From Aureobasidium sp. EXF-3400 (Eukaryota > Ascomycota > Dothideomycetes > Dothideales > Saccotheciaceae), in assembly GCA_024195585.1 (NCBI GenBank), contig SWBL01000015.1:1-64000 (forward strand): a stretch of 64,000 nt of DNA. The letters are read 5' to 3'. Position numbers and translations under genes: made by a program. The notes below the pieces were generated by a model. That model worked only from the letters and a program-made list of their open reading frames with translations, had not been told where the DNA came from and searched no databases. Numbering within the stretch: position 1 is the first letter of the stretch; each line of letters opens with the position of its first letter. Below, piece by piece: positions 21,759 through 33,315 of the stretch.

Positions 21759-23769
21759 CGTGGCGCCTAGAGGCAGCGATTCGGGGATTGTGGGTGCGAG
21801 GCGAGTATGCGCAGACGCTCAGTAGAAGGTGCTGGTTCGCGATTCAGGGGTAGTCATGCAGAGATGGAGGTGGTGCTTTTAGTGTCACATACAGGTGTTT
21901 GAGAAGTGTTGGAGTGATCAAAGTAGCTTTGTGAAAGTGGTAGAATGTGAAAGATGAGAGAAGTGCGAAATGTGTTGCTCTCGAGGAGGATTGAACACTG
22001 GCTATAACAAGCACGCGTATTGATGCGCGTAAACAAAGTGTTCAACTCCGTATATCTTACGCTCTGCTCTTTTTGCACTAACAACAATTCTCCCTATACC
22101 AACCCCATAGAGGCACGCTACTATAGGAAAGAGGAGCAAAAAAGAAGCAAAAAGAGTAGTTATGCCTTGCGGCGCGGAAATGGCTGACTGTGGCCCTGAC
22201 TCCCCGTCGAGAGTCCCCTAAGCTGGTCCCACCGTATGGCTGCTCGGTTTAGTCCGGGTTTAAACCACTTACACTATCCTTCCCACTCAGGTGATCAACC
22301 CACGAGAAAAGGGCTAACTTTTTGAATTATATAGTCACTTCTCATAGTGACCTCATCCACACAAACAAATGATGCACATTGTGACTTTGCATTACAACAG
22401 TGAGCCTTCACCACTGCACGGTGTGCACGAAGGTGCTAAACTTACATTTCCTGAAGGTGTGCTGCCTCTCAGTATCAGACCATTGATGGCTATGCTTCAA
22501 TCATACATCATGAATGATGCGAATTTAGCCCAGCCAGCTGCATCGCCATTACTGCAACACTACAGCACCAACAACACTGCTGACGCAGAAATGTCAGTGC
22601 CAACAACAACCAGCAGGTTGTAGTAATGTCGCCATGCAGCAAGCGTAGCGCAAGGCGATTTCCAGATCCTAACACCCATACACGCCATCTCCAGTAAGGC
22701 AAGTAATGTATCTCGTCCAGCTGGTTTGAATCTGAGCATAAGTCAAACCGTTGTTGTACGGATTTGCTTCATTCATCATCATTGTCGACCCTGGGAGAAT
22801 ATGAGGATCCGCATCTTCCTGCTCCAGCGACTACTGAGTGGTCTGGGGATCCGATCCATGTTTTTCGAATTGTTTGAAGCATCTCAGCAGTTTTGGTTAC
22901 CTATCATAATCGAACTGTGAGGACCAGTCTCCGGTACATGTACCAGCTTTGTGTGAAGGCGTAGCATGCCTGAATTAAGCATGCTCTATTGGATCCAGTC
23001 AGTATCGTCTTTCCGTTCTCCAGATCCTGCTTTGGTGTATCCCGTCCAGTCATCCTCTCGATCTTCGGAAAGGCGCTTCCAGACATGCACAATCTGTGCT
23101 CTGGTTTTTTCTTCTGGCATCTAGACAGCTGGATCATCGTCTTGTCTCCAGTAGGGACTAATTTCGACACTTTTGCGACGAGTAGAGTTCTCCTTCCGTA
23201 AAGCCGCTCGAATGCATAAGGAAGCACATGAAGCGGTGCAGAGATATCTCAAGTCCAGTGGCGTGGTAGAATCTCCGGTATCCTAACGTTCCTTCCAGAT
23301 ATCTCATTCGTAGAAAAGATCCGGATCCGAGTCTATCCAGATAACTGTTAGATATACGTGTGCATAATACAAAAGGAAAGAGCAGAGATGTGGCATGGGT
23401 TGAGGTTCGATGAGCCCGGGCCACAACTTGGCAGGCAGCAAGCTTCAAGGATTGGAAGATATACCGAAGGAAACAGCTACAAGCTGGCCTTGAACACAAT
23501 CGAGGATACCAATTTACAATATATGAATACTGATGATTTATGCCCTACAGATAGCCAAGTAGCTACATAGATACATAGAAAATGAGGACAGTCTACCAAA
23601 CCAAGTCTGTAAAGTCAAAGCAACCGTTCGTGTCTGGATAGGGGGCTGCAAGAGCTCAGGGACCGTGCACGTCTCCATATTCAAGGGACAACGCAACATA
23701 TCGACCAAACAATTATTGTCGTCGCTCCATACCTTTCTCGTGTGTCACGACTTTCGACAGACAGCAAAC
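21759..23769. other. Intergenic region, no supported gene
   Basis: Two divergent promoters: the Myb gene to the left and Emp24 to the right. Short ORFs, such as 85 codons from 22369, lack recognisable features. No RNA gene or repeat seen. Confidence 0.45.
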
Positions 23770-24504
23770 ATGCTCGTCCTCGCCTTCTTCTATGCAGCTC
23801 TCTGCGGTCTCTTTGCCGTCAGCTCGGCACACAACATCCAGCTGAAGGCACACTCGCGCGAATGCTTCCACGAGGAGCTGCACTCGGACGACAGAATGAC
23901 CGTCACCTTCCAGGTCGGCGATCGCGAGTTTGGTGGCAGTGGAAATCTCGACATTGACTTCTGGGTATGTCACTTCATCAATGTGTGGTTACGACACAAG
24001 CTGACCAAGTTCTGCAGATCCAAAACCCAGCCAACGCATACCAAGTCCACGAGCGCTCCGTCAGCAGCGGCGATCACAGCTTTACCGCCCACATGGATGG
24101 TCGCTACCTCTACTGCTTCAGCAACGAACACTGGTCGGCCAACACCAAGGAGGTCAGCTTCAACGTCCACGGCATCGTCTACGTCCCCGAGAGCGAGGCT
24201 CCTCAGGATCCACTGGAGAAGGAAGTGCGCATTCTCGGCGAGATGCTCGCACAGGTCAAGGATGAGCAGGGTTACATTGTCGTCCGCGAACGCACCCACC
24301 GCAACACTGCTGAGAGCACCAATGCCAGAGTCAAGTGGTGGAGCATCTTCCAACTTGGTGTCTTGATTGGCGAAGGCATCTTCCAGGTCTGGTGGCTCAA
24401 GCGTTTCTTCGAGGTACGCTCATAGCCCTGTTTTCTTGATTCATCTTCTCGACTTCAGGCGCTGATTTTGACGTCTTTTTGTACAGGTCAAGCATGTTGT
24501 CTAG
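23770..24504 (+). CDS. EMP24: p24-family cargo receptor, Emp24 (p24 beta) type
   Basis: Three exons, 23770-23964, 24018-24413 and 24487-24504, give 202 aa. Emp24 is a type I membrane protein that cycles between ER and Golgi in COPII/COPI vesicles with other p24 proteins and sorts GPI-anchored cargo. Visible: signal peptide MLVLAFFYAALCGLFAVSSA, GOLD domain with the two family cysteines (SRECFHEEL and LYCFSNEHW), the motif VTFQVGDREFGGSGNLDIDFW, a coiled-coil neck, then VRERTHRNTAEST and a single C-terminal transmembrane helix (WWSIFQLGVLIGEGIFQVWWL) with a short cytosolic tail. The last exon codes only VKHVV and the stop; splicing it gives RFFEVKHVV, matching the -RFFEV[R/K]xVV tail of p24 beta proteins. 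Without that splice the tail would be EVRS. The ATG at 23770 begins the signal peptide; the longer upstream frame has no ATG. Confidence 0.94.
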
Positions 24505-26120
24505 ATGTACTTGTTCATCTTCCTCAAAAACTTCTCTATACCCAAGACAGACACTTCTACGTTTGCAATAAGACCATGTTCTGATATGACTTTTATTCCT
24601 TTTTACCGTTACCATGCTCGCGTAACAGTGTATGTGCAACCTTTATTTTGTATGAAGTGTACCTCAAAGCCTTGCATAGCATAAGAGCATTATACATAAG
24701 TCTAGGGATCTGCTGGGGACATCCTAATTGTTGGGTCCGGCAGCGTGCATTGGTCACAGACGTAAAGATGCATGAGTAGATGTTTTCGATAAAGGTGTAT
24801 GTGTGAGATTGGCAAGACAAGAAGATAAAGATTCATAGTAGCATTGGTGCCAGGATAGGGGGGGTTCCGTTATAGCACGCAATTCTGGATGTTTAGGATG
24901 AGATCACCCGAAAAGACTACCCGCGAGCCTTCCTTGAGCAGAGATCTGCGAACACCTGTGAAGATCGAATATTGGTTGATGCATAATTCGACGTTTGGAA
25001 GGTGCAGATCTTCAAAGCGCGTGTAGTTCCTTCTTTGTCCTAAGCTTACTTCAACATCACTCTGTTTCAACAAGCCCGTCCTTCCAACATCATATCATAA
25101 CTTCTCATGTCATTCGGTCTTCCAGCTGCTTGGCTTCATCCCAAGACGACAGCCTTCTCATCAGCTGACAACTGTTATTGGACACTAACTCGTAGATCTC
25201 TCGTGGTTTGCAGATCAACCGTAACAGATACCAGCCTACCATCTGCACTGAACCTGCTCAGCAACGAGCTTCATGGACATCGAAAGCTGCGCTCAGGAAG
25301 TGCAGCATACGCTTGCAATTGACTTCCACCTGTTCTGTTATATCGCTCACGAATCACCTGCGCTTTCTATAACAACCAACCATAATGTCTAAATGCGCAG
25401 TCACCATCCAGTAGACGAATATTGACCAACGAATGCGACTCATGCGAAGACCTATATCCACGAGATGATATGAATCATCTGCACCTGCTCTATATAAAGG
25501 AAAAGTGCTGGATGCAGAATGGAAGACAAATACTCCGGCCTACTGGAAGGACACTGTGAGAACGCAACATCCATCTTGACGCTCAACGCAACGCATACCC
25601 GCATACTCGTACACAGAACGCGCAACGTAGGTACGACATGGAATGCTAACATTATAGGACAAGCCAAGTATTGTCGCCGGCCCCATACCGCTCATCAGAC
25701 ACCGATGTCGACAACAACGTCCGAGGTCATGGCTTTGTTGAAGGCGATCGGGGACGCCTCGGCGAAGTGGTTATTCACACATTCATGTCAACTGCGCGTC
25801 TCACATGCAGCAGTTGCCTTGAAAATGGCAGGCAGCAGGGCAGACGGTCCCCAACCAATCCGGGGTTAGATGTCCTGTAAAGGGCGCAGAACTAGCGGCT
25901 CGCGGCAAGATAAGCAGGATGCCGAAATCGGGCAAATGTGCTTCTTGGACACTTTCTACACAACACTGTATACCAGAAGGTAGGTCAATTTGAGTGCTTT
26001 GAATGCTGGTGGGATGCGCAGGTTCTAAAGCTACATGTGAGGGAGTTTACATGATCGGAATTCGAGCGAAATGCATCTTTGGAGATGAGTGGGTATGAAC
26101 GACGCGGGATTAAAGTTTGG
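24505..26120. other. Intergenic region, no supported gene
   Basis: Between Emp24 and the cpcA promoter. ORFs are short and unsupported (the longest is about 115 codons at 25519). No gene or repeat seen. Confidence 0.45.
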
Positions 26121-26127
26121 TGACTCA
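26121..26127 (+). promoter_or_regulatory. Gcn4/CpcA-type binding site (CPRE, TGACTCA)
   Basis: A perfect TGACTCA heptamer lies 183 bases before the first uORF of the cpcA-like gene. This is the consensus site of Gcn4/Cpc1, and fungal cpc-1/cpcA promoters are known to carry such sites for autoregulation. A single heptamer can occur by chance, but its place in this promoter is suggestive. Confidence 0.5.
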
Positions 26128-26303
26128 CAGCTGCTGCACCGTGCAGTTTCAGACCCACCCACACGGTGTTTGGTCTGAGGTTGTTCGCAGCCAGTCGATT
26201 TGACAAAAGGACCCCTCCCCCAAGGCCCTCTTCTGGTTTGTTTCCCTTCTTACAACACACGCTTTCTCTATACACATATTCATTCCAGGTTTACGCACTC
26301 AAG

Positions 26304-26315
26304 ATGGCTGCATAA
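26304..26315 (+). promoter_or_regulatory. uORF1 of the cpcA-like gene (Met-Ala-Ala-stop)
   Basis: The first ATG after the CT-rich putative transcript start opens a three-codon ORF ending in TAA. Its context (actcaagATGG) is good. Tiny first uORFs that permit reinitiation are the hallmark of GCN4-type control; the next ATG follows 166 bases after the stop. Confidence 0.7.
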
Positions 26316-26481
26316 ACCCCCCCATACCGTCGCCCAGCATACCAGCATCAAGACAACTTCGTCCACTACTTCCGAAACACTCTCAAGAGCAATCGCCCTT
26401 GAGTTTCTTTAACACCTCGTCGTCGTCTCCGGACCTTCAGCAACAGAAACCACAGCCAATCACGGCCCTCACACCACAACC

Positions 26482-26619
26482 ATGTCTTCCTCAATTGAAC
26501 TCCCCCAGGCATACGCCCCGACCACTAGCCCTCAACAAGGACTTTACCCTCTTCGCAACCCACACGAAACTTGCTCAAACTCCGTGTGCGCAAGATTCGA
26601 CGCATCAGCTTACGCCTAG
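26482..26619 (+). promoter_or_regulatory. uORF2 of the cpcA-like gene (45 codons)
   Basis: The second and only other ATG before the main start opens a 45-codon ORF beginning MSSSIELPQAY and ending at TAG 26617-26619. It ends 208 bases before the main ATG at 26828. In the cpc-1/cpcA model, ribosomes that reinitiate here in fed cells miss the main ORF; when eIF2 is phosphorylated they scan past and reach it. I see no ATG between 26620 and 26827. Confidence 0.7.
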
Positions 26620-26827
26620 TTCTCGTGGCAGTAAAGGACACAGCTCCCAGGCAGCAGTACTGAACGATTTTTCACCGCACTACGAGGATCCTATAAATTC
26701 GGCATTTGTCTTCGCAAACTCCTTCTCCTTGCAATCCTCGAACACTCACCAGAAAAGACGTTCCAACGATCAAACACCCTTCTCTCATACCATAACTTCA
26801 AACATTACCCCAGAACACATCACAAAT

Positions 26828-27574
26828 ATGTCTTACAACGCCAACTTCAACGAGGAGAGCAACGTCGCCTACGACGGCACGTTCTCGGACCTCAACTTCT
26901 CCACCGGGTACGACTTCCCGCTCTTCTCCGACATGCCCTCCGAACCGCTCCCCTCTGTGCGCAGCAGCGATCCCATGACTGTCTGCATGCCGCAGGTGGA
27001 GTTGGGCTATGATCCCTCGTCCGTTCCCTCGTCCGGCAACCTGCCTGACCTGGAGTACTCGCCTCTGAATGACCCTCTCTCAAGGGTCAACTCTACTAAG
27101 CCATCCCCTCTCTTCCAGGTTATGGGGGTGGATCAGGACTTCACTCCCCTCCACGAGGCTCTCAGGGCATTCAACAACTCTGGTGATGATCAGAGTGATA
27201 TGCCTCTCTTCCAGGCTCCCAAGCAGCCTGTCATGCAGCACACTGGCGCGACCCTCATGGCGCGTCAAGAGAGCTCCTCTTCCCTGCCCCCATCAACACC
27301 CAGGTCCAGTGTCCTGGATGCGGTCCCCTCAGGGGTCCGCAAGAACAAGAGGGCAGCCAAGCCCCTGCCAGAGATCAACCCCGATCTCTTCGACGACCCT
27401 ACGGCCAAGAAGAGGGCCAAGAACACCAGCGCTGCTCGCAAGTCTCGCCAGAAGAAGCTGGAGAGAGAGGAAGAACTTGTGAGGCAGGTCGAGGAGCTCA
27501 AGAAGCAAAATGAGGAGCTCCTCAGGGTGAACGAGCAGCTTCGCGCTGCTCTCAACTCGCCTGTCCTCTACTAA
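26828..27574 (+). CDS. cpcA: bZIP transcription factor of the Gcn4/CpcA type (general amino-acid control)
   Basis: A single exon of 248 aa starts at the first in-frame ATG, 26828. The frame upstream is open for 143 codons but has no ATG, and two uORFs lie there in other frames. The factor activates amino-acid biosynthesis genes under starvation, downstream of Gcn2, by binding TGACTCA as a dimer. Visible: an acidic and aromatic N-terminal activation region (FNEESNVAYDGTFSDLNFS, DFPLFSDMP), a second acidic patch (DQDFTPLHEALRAFNN), and a C-terminal bZIP. The basic region KKRAKNTSAARKSRQKK carries the N-x-[SA]-A-R-[KR]-SR pattern of Gcn4, followed by a leucine zipper with leucines spaced by seven in VEELKKQNEELLRVNEQLRA. 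The leader with a tiny uORF1 and longer uORF2, and the TGACTCA in the promoter, independently support the call. Another fungal bZIP is possible but less likely. Confidence 0.85.
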   Translation: MSYNANFNEESNVAYDGTFSDLNFSTGYDFPLFSDMPSEPLPSVRSSDPMTVCMPQVELGYDPSSVPSSGNLPDLEYSPLNDPLSRVNSTKPSPLFQVMGVDQDFTPLHEALRAFNNSGDDQSDMPLFQAPKQPVMQHTGATLMARQESSSSLPPSTPRSSVLDAVPSGVRKNKRAAKPLPEINPDLFDDPTAKKRAKNTSAARKSRQKKLEREEELVRQVEELKKQNEELLRVNEQLRAALNSPVLY

Positions 27575-29084
27575 TCTCGCCTATGAAAAGGCACAGTGGT
27601 ATGCACAATACAGATGCAACCACAGAGAGCATCTAATCGCAACAGTCGACCAGAACAGCAGAGTCTTCTTTCTGTATCGGAGTGGCTCACCATTGAGAGT
27701 TGTAGATCTTACCCTCGCTTTGGCACTTTCGATCTGATTGACCACTCTTGCCTATCTTTTCTGACTGCTCTGCACTATTACCCTATCCCCAGCACCCATT
27801 CATCGCGTCTTTGTTTATCATCCAAAAGTCCTTTCCCTTTCATACCCATCCATTATCATCAGCGTTATTTCTTTTACTACCATCGCAAGTTTACGGCCAG
27901 TTCAAGAAGTCCAAGTTCATCAAATGCTTGTTGACTCGAGGGCCTTTTTCCTCTTTTTGCTTTTACGCGACACTCTTCTTTCATCACATTGCTGTTTAGT
28001 CTTTCCTTTGCGGAAAAGGGCAGCTGAGGGAGTGGAGGTTTTTTACTGTTGAACTTCGATTTGAAGAAAAATGCAAACCAATTATCAAACAAACTGTGTC
28101 TATTGTGCTGTGCAATGTGATTGTGATATCTATGGTGCAAACATGTGAGGATGTGCCGGAGAGACGGCAATTTTCATGCGGACGTTTATGGTATAGGCCT
28201 CACCGTCGCTCCAGACAGAGTCAGTACGGTATATCAATTTTGCTGTGTGTGTGGGAAGTCGCTTGTCGCGTGGTGACTGCATGGTAATCGCATGGTATGT
28301 TCGTCATTCACAACTATATCTCTCTGTGTAGTATCACTGAGTACCACACATCAAAGCAATCATGCAGTTAAACAGCTTTGGCATCGCTTCATGTCGCCGT
28401 GAGAGAGGAAGCTTTAACAGCGTTCATGGCAAGTATTCAGGGTCACCCTGCTCCTAAAACTTCTACTCTCGTTCTCCTTCTACTTTGAACATATCATTTT
28501 CTTTCCCTCTTACTATCTTCTGTCCCTCCCTCTCCTCTCTTGCCAATCCTACCACCAACATTGCTCGCAAGCAAAGAAAAATCTAGAAACCTTGACGAGT
28601 CGTCCAATCCCGATTTCGGCATCGCGACATTCATATCCGAGCAAAACCGACACCACGCTTTGTTTTGAATCGCATCTAGAGAAAAGCATTACAGTAGAAA
28701 ATTAGTCACGGCGGAAATGCACGATATCAACCATCGACGGTGAACGCGATGACGAGCGTTGCTTGCTAAACATGCTAGGCGCGAAAGCTGGGCGATGCGG
28801 TGGTTTGTCGGTGGGATACGTGAGTATCGAGTGCTTGCCGTGGGAAGCCGGTGGGCAAGTGAGTGAGAGCTCAGGGCTTGGTACTTAGGTAAGAACTTAT
28901 ATGGGAACATGGCGACAGGAAAGGATACCTTGGAAGGTGGTATACAGAGGGAGGCACAGATGTCATCTCTAAGATATGGCTTGAGTTGAATTATTGTGCT
29001 TTTATCATGTAGACACAAAGATCTACTGTATCCGAAAAGGGTCGTCTATTTAACTGATTCATCGTTTAGAAGCAACGACACTGT
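27575..29084. other. Intergenic region between convergent genes, no supported gene
   Basis: Holds the 3' end of cpcA and of the Nma111 gene. The stretch 27,750-28,010 is pyrimidine-rich and likely 3' UTR. Remaining ORFs are short and without features. Confidence 0.5.
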
Positions 29085-32000
29085 CTAGTTCATTGGTCCT
29101 TCATCAGGCATCTCGACATCACCGACTGCAGCCTCTTGGGCAGCTTCAGGCAAGTCACCACCAGCCTTGACCTTGCCCTGCTCATCATATGTAACTCTTC
29201 TCCATCCCTCCTTCTCACTGGGGTCCTTCAAGAACTCAATGGTAGGGAAGTAGTGCTCGTTCTTCTTCATAGTGGCAACCCACGGTTGGTTGTCAAAAGT
29301 CATTATCTTCAGACGGAAGTAGGTGTTGTCAGGGATCTTGTTGGTCTCCTCGACGAACTTGTCGAGGTCTGGTGTGGGTACGCCGTTGACGTGTGTGATG
29401 AAGTTTGTGGGAGCAAGGCCGTACATGTATGCTGGCGAACCTGCTATGCGCAGAGAGATGTATACGTCCGAGTGCACCTTCTTGATTTGTTGGCGCACGG
29501 CATGGTGGGGACGGTGCAGGACAGCACCGCAGAAGACAACAGCTCTGTCAGTCTCAAACTCGTGTGTAGGCACGGTTGAGACCTTGAGATTCATCTCTTC
29601 CCTCTTGCGGAGAATGACGGCATCCAAATACTCGTTTCGGTACATAACATCAAAGTCTGTAACACGAGTGACAAGGCGGTCGTTGAGCGTGAGAATGATA
29701 TCACCCTCCATCAGGCCGCCGAGATGGTCGGAATCAACCTTGCGAACGATGAAAAGTTGGTGTCTCTCAGGATCCTCCTTCTCGACTCTGTCAATCCATT
29801 CCTGTGACAGGCCATGGATGCGAGCCTCACTCATTTGCATAATGTGTGTCTCGAGGTTGAGAATACGCAATTGAGGTCTCTCTCCGTTCTTGATATCGTC
29901 AACAACAGCGTGGAGCGCAGAGGTCGACATACCCAGGTGGTATGACTGGTCGCGTCCTTGGGGCGTGCGTTCACCAAGGTAGGTCATCCACAGTGCTTGC
30001 ACAGTGCCATCCTCAGCAACAAGCACACCGCTTCCGCAACGCTCTGACAAGCTGGTATCTACTGTGATAGCGTCCAAGTTGACAGCACGGTATCTGGGAG
30101 TTGTTGTGCTTGCTGGAATGGCAACCGAGGTGATGTCGGTGACAGCTGTCTTAGCGACTACTGGTCTCTGGTTCTGGTTAAAGCCAAAGAAGATGGTGCT
30201 TTCGCCCTGCTTGATGGGTGTGGTTGCGAGCTTGGCTGACTTGACAGGAGCTTGCACCAGACTGGCGTCGTATTGCAAGATGGCGTAATTTTGCAGGGGA
30301 TGCATGAAGACAACCTTGCCATCAACGATGATTGAATCGGCTACAGTGATGGTAATATCGCACATGTCGTATGGCAAGATTGCTCGCGACACTATAACGA
30401 GACCCTTCTCGGCATCAATGACCAGACCGAACCCAATTTTTCTACCCTTAGGGAATCCATCTAGGCGAAGCGGTAGGCTGACTGAAACTCTGACAAAACT
30501 TCGCACGATGTCGACGGCAGCAGGATGTTGTGCACCAGCCATCTGAATGAAGTTCGCCTTCTTTGGTTGAGGCTCAGCGGGGAGGAGCTGCTCGGCAAGA
30601 GTGGTGGTATCCCAGAGACCGGTCTTGTCGTTTCTGACATGGAGAGACATTTTCTTGTGCCAGTGTCTGTCAATACTGATGATAGAGGTGTTGAGAGTGT
30701 GCATATCGCGGAGATGCTTGTAAGTGACGACGACACGGGCACGATCAGGAATAGCTTTCATCACTTCAACAAAGGCATCGAGGTTGGGTGTAGGCTTGTT
30801 GTCAATGGACTGGACCAGCCAACCAGACTCGGAGCCTTCAAATCTGAAGGAACCACCGGATTCGCAGCAGTAAACACCATTGTCCTTGAGAGTGACGGCA
30901 TAGAAGCGGGCTTGTTGGTAGGAGAGCTCGTGGAACAGGGCACCAGCAGCCGAAACGTAGCGATCAGGAGTTATTGCGTGCAAGTCGCCAACATCGATAG
31001 AAGCTTCAAATTCTTCGCCTCCTCTTTGTACCAGGAACTTGACTTGGCCTCCAACACTCGAATCCAGGATGTCGTCCAGGCGAACAAATTGTGTGAGGAG
31101 CTCGTCGTTGACCTTGATCAGAACATCGCCCTCCTCAATCTTGGTGTCGGCAGGACCCTTGGGCAGAACAACCTCAGCAACCAGCATACCAGTCTCCTTG
31201 GGGAACTTGGCGCGGACTTCGGCTTCACGCTCAGAAGTCAGACCAAGTCTGCGGCACTCATCGAATGGCTTGATGAGGAATTGTGTTTGAATGCTTCCTC
31301 TTGAGACATGTTCTCCTTTTCTGACGAGCTCCAGCGCTCTCAGCGGTCGGTCCAGTGGCAAGAAGTAATCGGTCGCGGCACCATCTTGTCTTCCTCCTGC
31401 TTGCAAAGCAATAGCATAGCCCTCGACGTTGACGACAGGACTGCCCGAACTTCCTCCACTAGCAGCAGCGGCGGCCTGGATGTAGTTTGTGTTGAAATCG
31501 CAGTATCCTTCAGAGTATTCGGGCGCGTTTCTGTCCAATCTTGAAATGACACCAGACAAGATACTGAGCTTCTCTCCAGCATCGTTACCAACCACTCTGA
31601 TTTCAGCACCGATGCGCGCGAGGTCGGGGCGGAGTTCGATGGGTGCGAGCTTCATGTACTTGATGGCCTTCGGGTTGAATTTGAGGAAACCGAAGTCGTG
31701 GACAGGATCGCGGTAGACAGGGTAGACGTCGCACTCTTCGTGGTTGTCGAAGATACAGTATCCCCAGAAGGGACCGGAGCCAACAACGTGCTATACTGTG
31801 TTAGCTTGAAGATAGGCCATGTGATTCAGTCCAACTTACCCTGTTTGTCAAGATGTAACCATTCTCAGCATCAACAACGAAACCAGTGGCTTCGCTTGAC
31901 AAGGCTGGATCGGTGTCGAATGCGCTGGTCTGGCAGAAGTGGATAGAAACAACTTTCGAGACGACGGTTTCGATTGTACGCTGCCACTCGACCGAGTCTG

Positions 32001-32364
32001 TGGTTGCGGCGTGCATTACGGGTTGGACATCGACTTCATCGTCATGTTCGAAGCCATTGGCAGGCTCTTCTGCGGTAGCATCGGATCTGAGCTGTTTCAG
32101 AGGTCTGTCCTGAGAAGAGCTTGGGTGTTCTTTACGCTTGACGCGACTCTCTCCATTTTGCTGGCCGTCCATGCTGCTGAGTGTGGATGTGTAGCGCTGG
32201 GCTCGAGCGAATAATGCGATTCGTGGAATATGCGTGCTATGCGATTGGAAGGATAGTAATGGGTTGATCGAGGGGCGAAGGTTCGGTGTCGTTGTATGTA
32301 AAAGTCGAGGAAGGTGCGAAGAAGAAGGAAATTCTCTCAAGAAGGAACGAAGACCTCTTTGCAT
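29085..32364 (-). CDS. NMA111: HtrA-family serine protease Nma111 (pro-apoptotic)
   Basis: Two exons: 32364 (or 32172) to 31840, and 31790-29085, joined by a 49-nt intron. The long form is 1076 aa; starting at the internal ATG at 32172 gives 1012 aa, close to yeast Nma111 (997 aa). Nma111 is a nuclear HtrA-like protease that cleaves the IAP Bir1 and promotes cell death. The first protease domain has the full triad: His in HVVG (residue 176 of the long form, the first codon of exon 2), Asp in HDFGF (207), Ser in GGSSGSPVV (about 290). PDZ segments follow (for example [21 protein letters not shown]), then a second, degenerate protease-like half and two more PDZ-like segments ([17 protein letters not shown]), the duplicated layout of the family. 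After the internal Met there is a basic cluster (VKRKEH, RPLKQLR) that could serve as NLS. The extra 64 N-terminal residues are Arg/Ser-rich with a single acidic residue and look like a mitochondrial presequence. Confidence 0.93.
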
Positions 32365-33315
32365 TCAGATGCGCGCAAGCAGTTCAAGCATGCGCTTTAT
32401 ATCAGAACAAAGAAAAGGCGATGGCCGATAACTTTGGTTAAAAAATTCTGGCTTCTTGTTCGTTCGATCACTTGCCATCACCTTGATCATCGTCACGCCT
32501 GAAACAGGCAACTCTGCCGACTGCTGCATTGCAGCGTTTCCTGTCTCACACGACATCTTTCTCTCCCATCTCACACACTTGCACGCATGTCTTGAATCTT
32601 GCGTGTTGCAGCAGCTGTGAATTTGTGTTTTGTCAACCTGTTTCTTTGAAAACTCCTTTGTCATTCTGACACGCATGCAGTTGCAAGCTTCAGTTATGAA
32701 GTGCTTATGCACGACTTGTGCAGATCCTCCGACAACACCTTGATGTGAAGACGATGGTAGGTTCACATGCGGAGGTATTGTGAGTCTCGCTGAGAGTCGA
32801 CACCCCTCACTTCTGCATTACACACACATTCTATGCTGGCGCCTCACTAAGTCTCTTGAGCAACTCTCCGTTCCTCTCCCTTAATTTCCTTCTCTTCTCT
32901 GCTTCGACCTCTCTTCTCCCCTTCTCCCATATCTTTCTCGGTCCTCTCTCTTCACCAAGCTTCTTCTCATATACTTCCAACCTCTCACGTCCTGATCTAA
33001 ACTCTTGCATCTGATTCTGTCCTCAACTCTTCACCCAATCATCGACGCGTCGACAACCTTTTGATTCAACCAAACCTAGACTTCCTTCCGTCGTACACTC
33101 GACTCCAGCAAGGAAGATCTCGCATCTTGCCTTGTGGTTCTCCTTCGACCTACTCAGTACGATCTTCATCCACTGGCTTGGATCTTCACCTTCTACAGCA
33201 CATTTGAACATCCTCTCCTTTACATCACGATCTTCGCTGCGTCTTCCTTACCCGTTTCACCCTGCGACAGTTGCACCTCAACCTGCCATAATCGATTCTC
33301 TGACCGCTTTACACC
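32365..33315. other. Divergent promoter region with long CT-rich leader
   Basis: Lies between the start of the Nma111 gene (minus) and the Q-rich protein gene (plus). From about 32,840 to 33,315 the plus strand is dominated by C/T runs and has no convincing ORF, typical of a fungal promoter and long 5' UTR of the right-hand gene. Confidence 0.6.
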
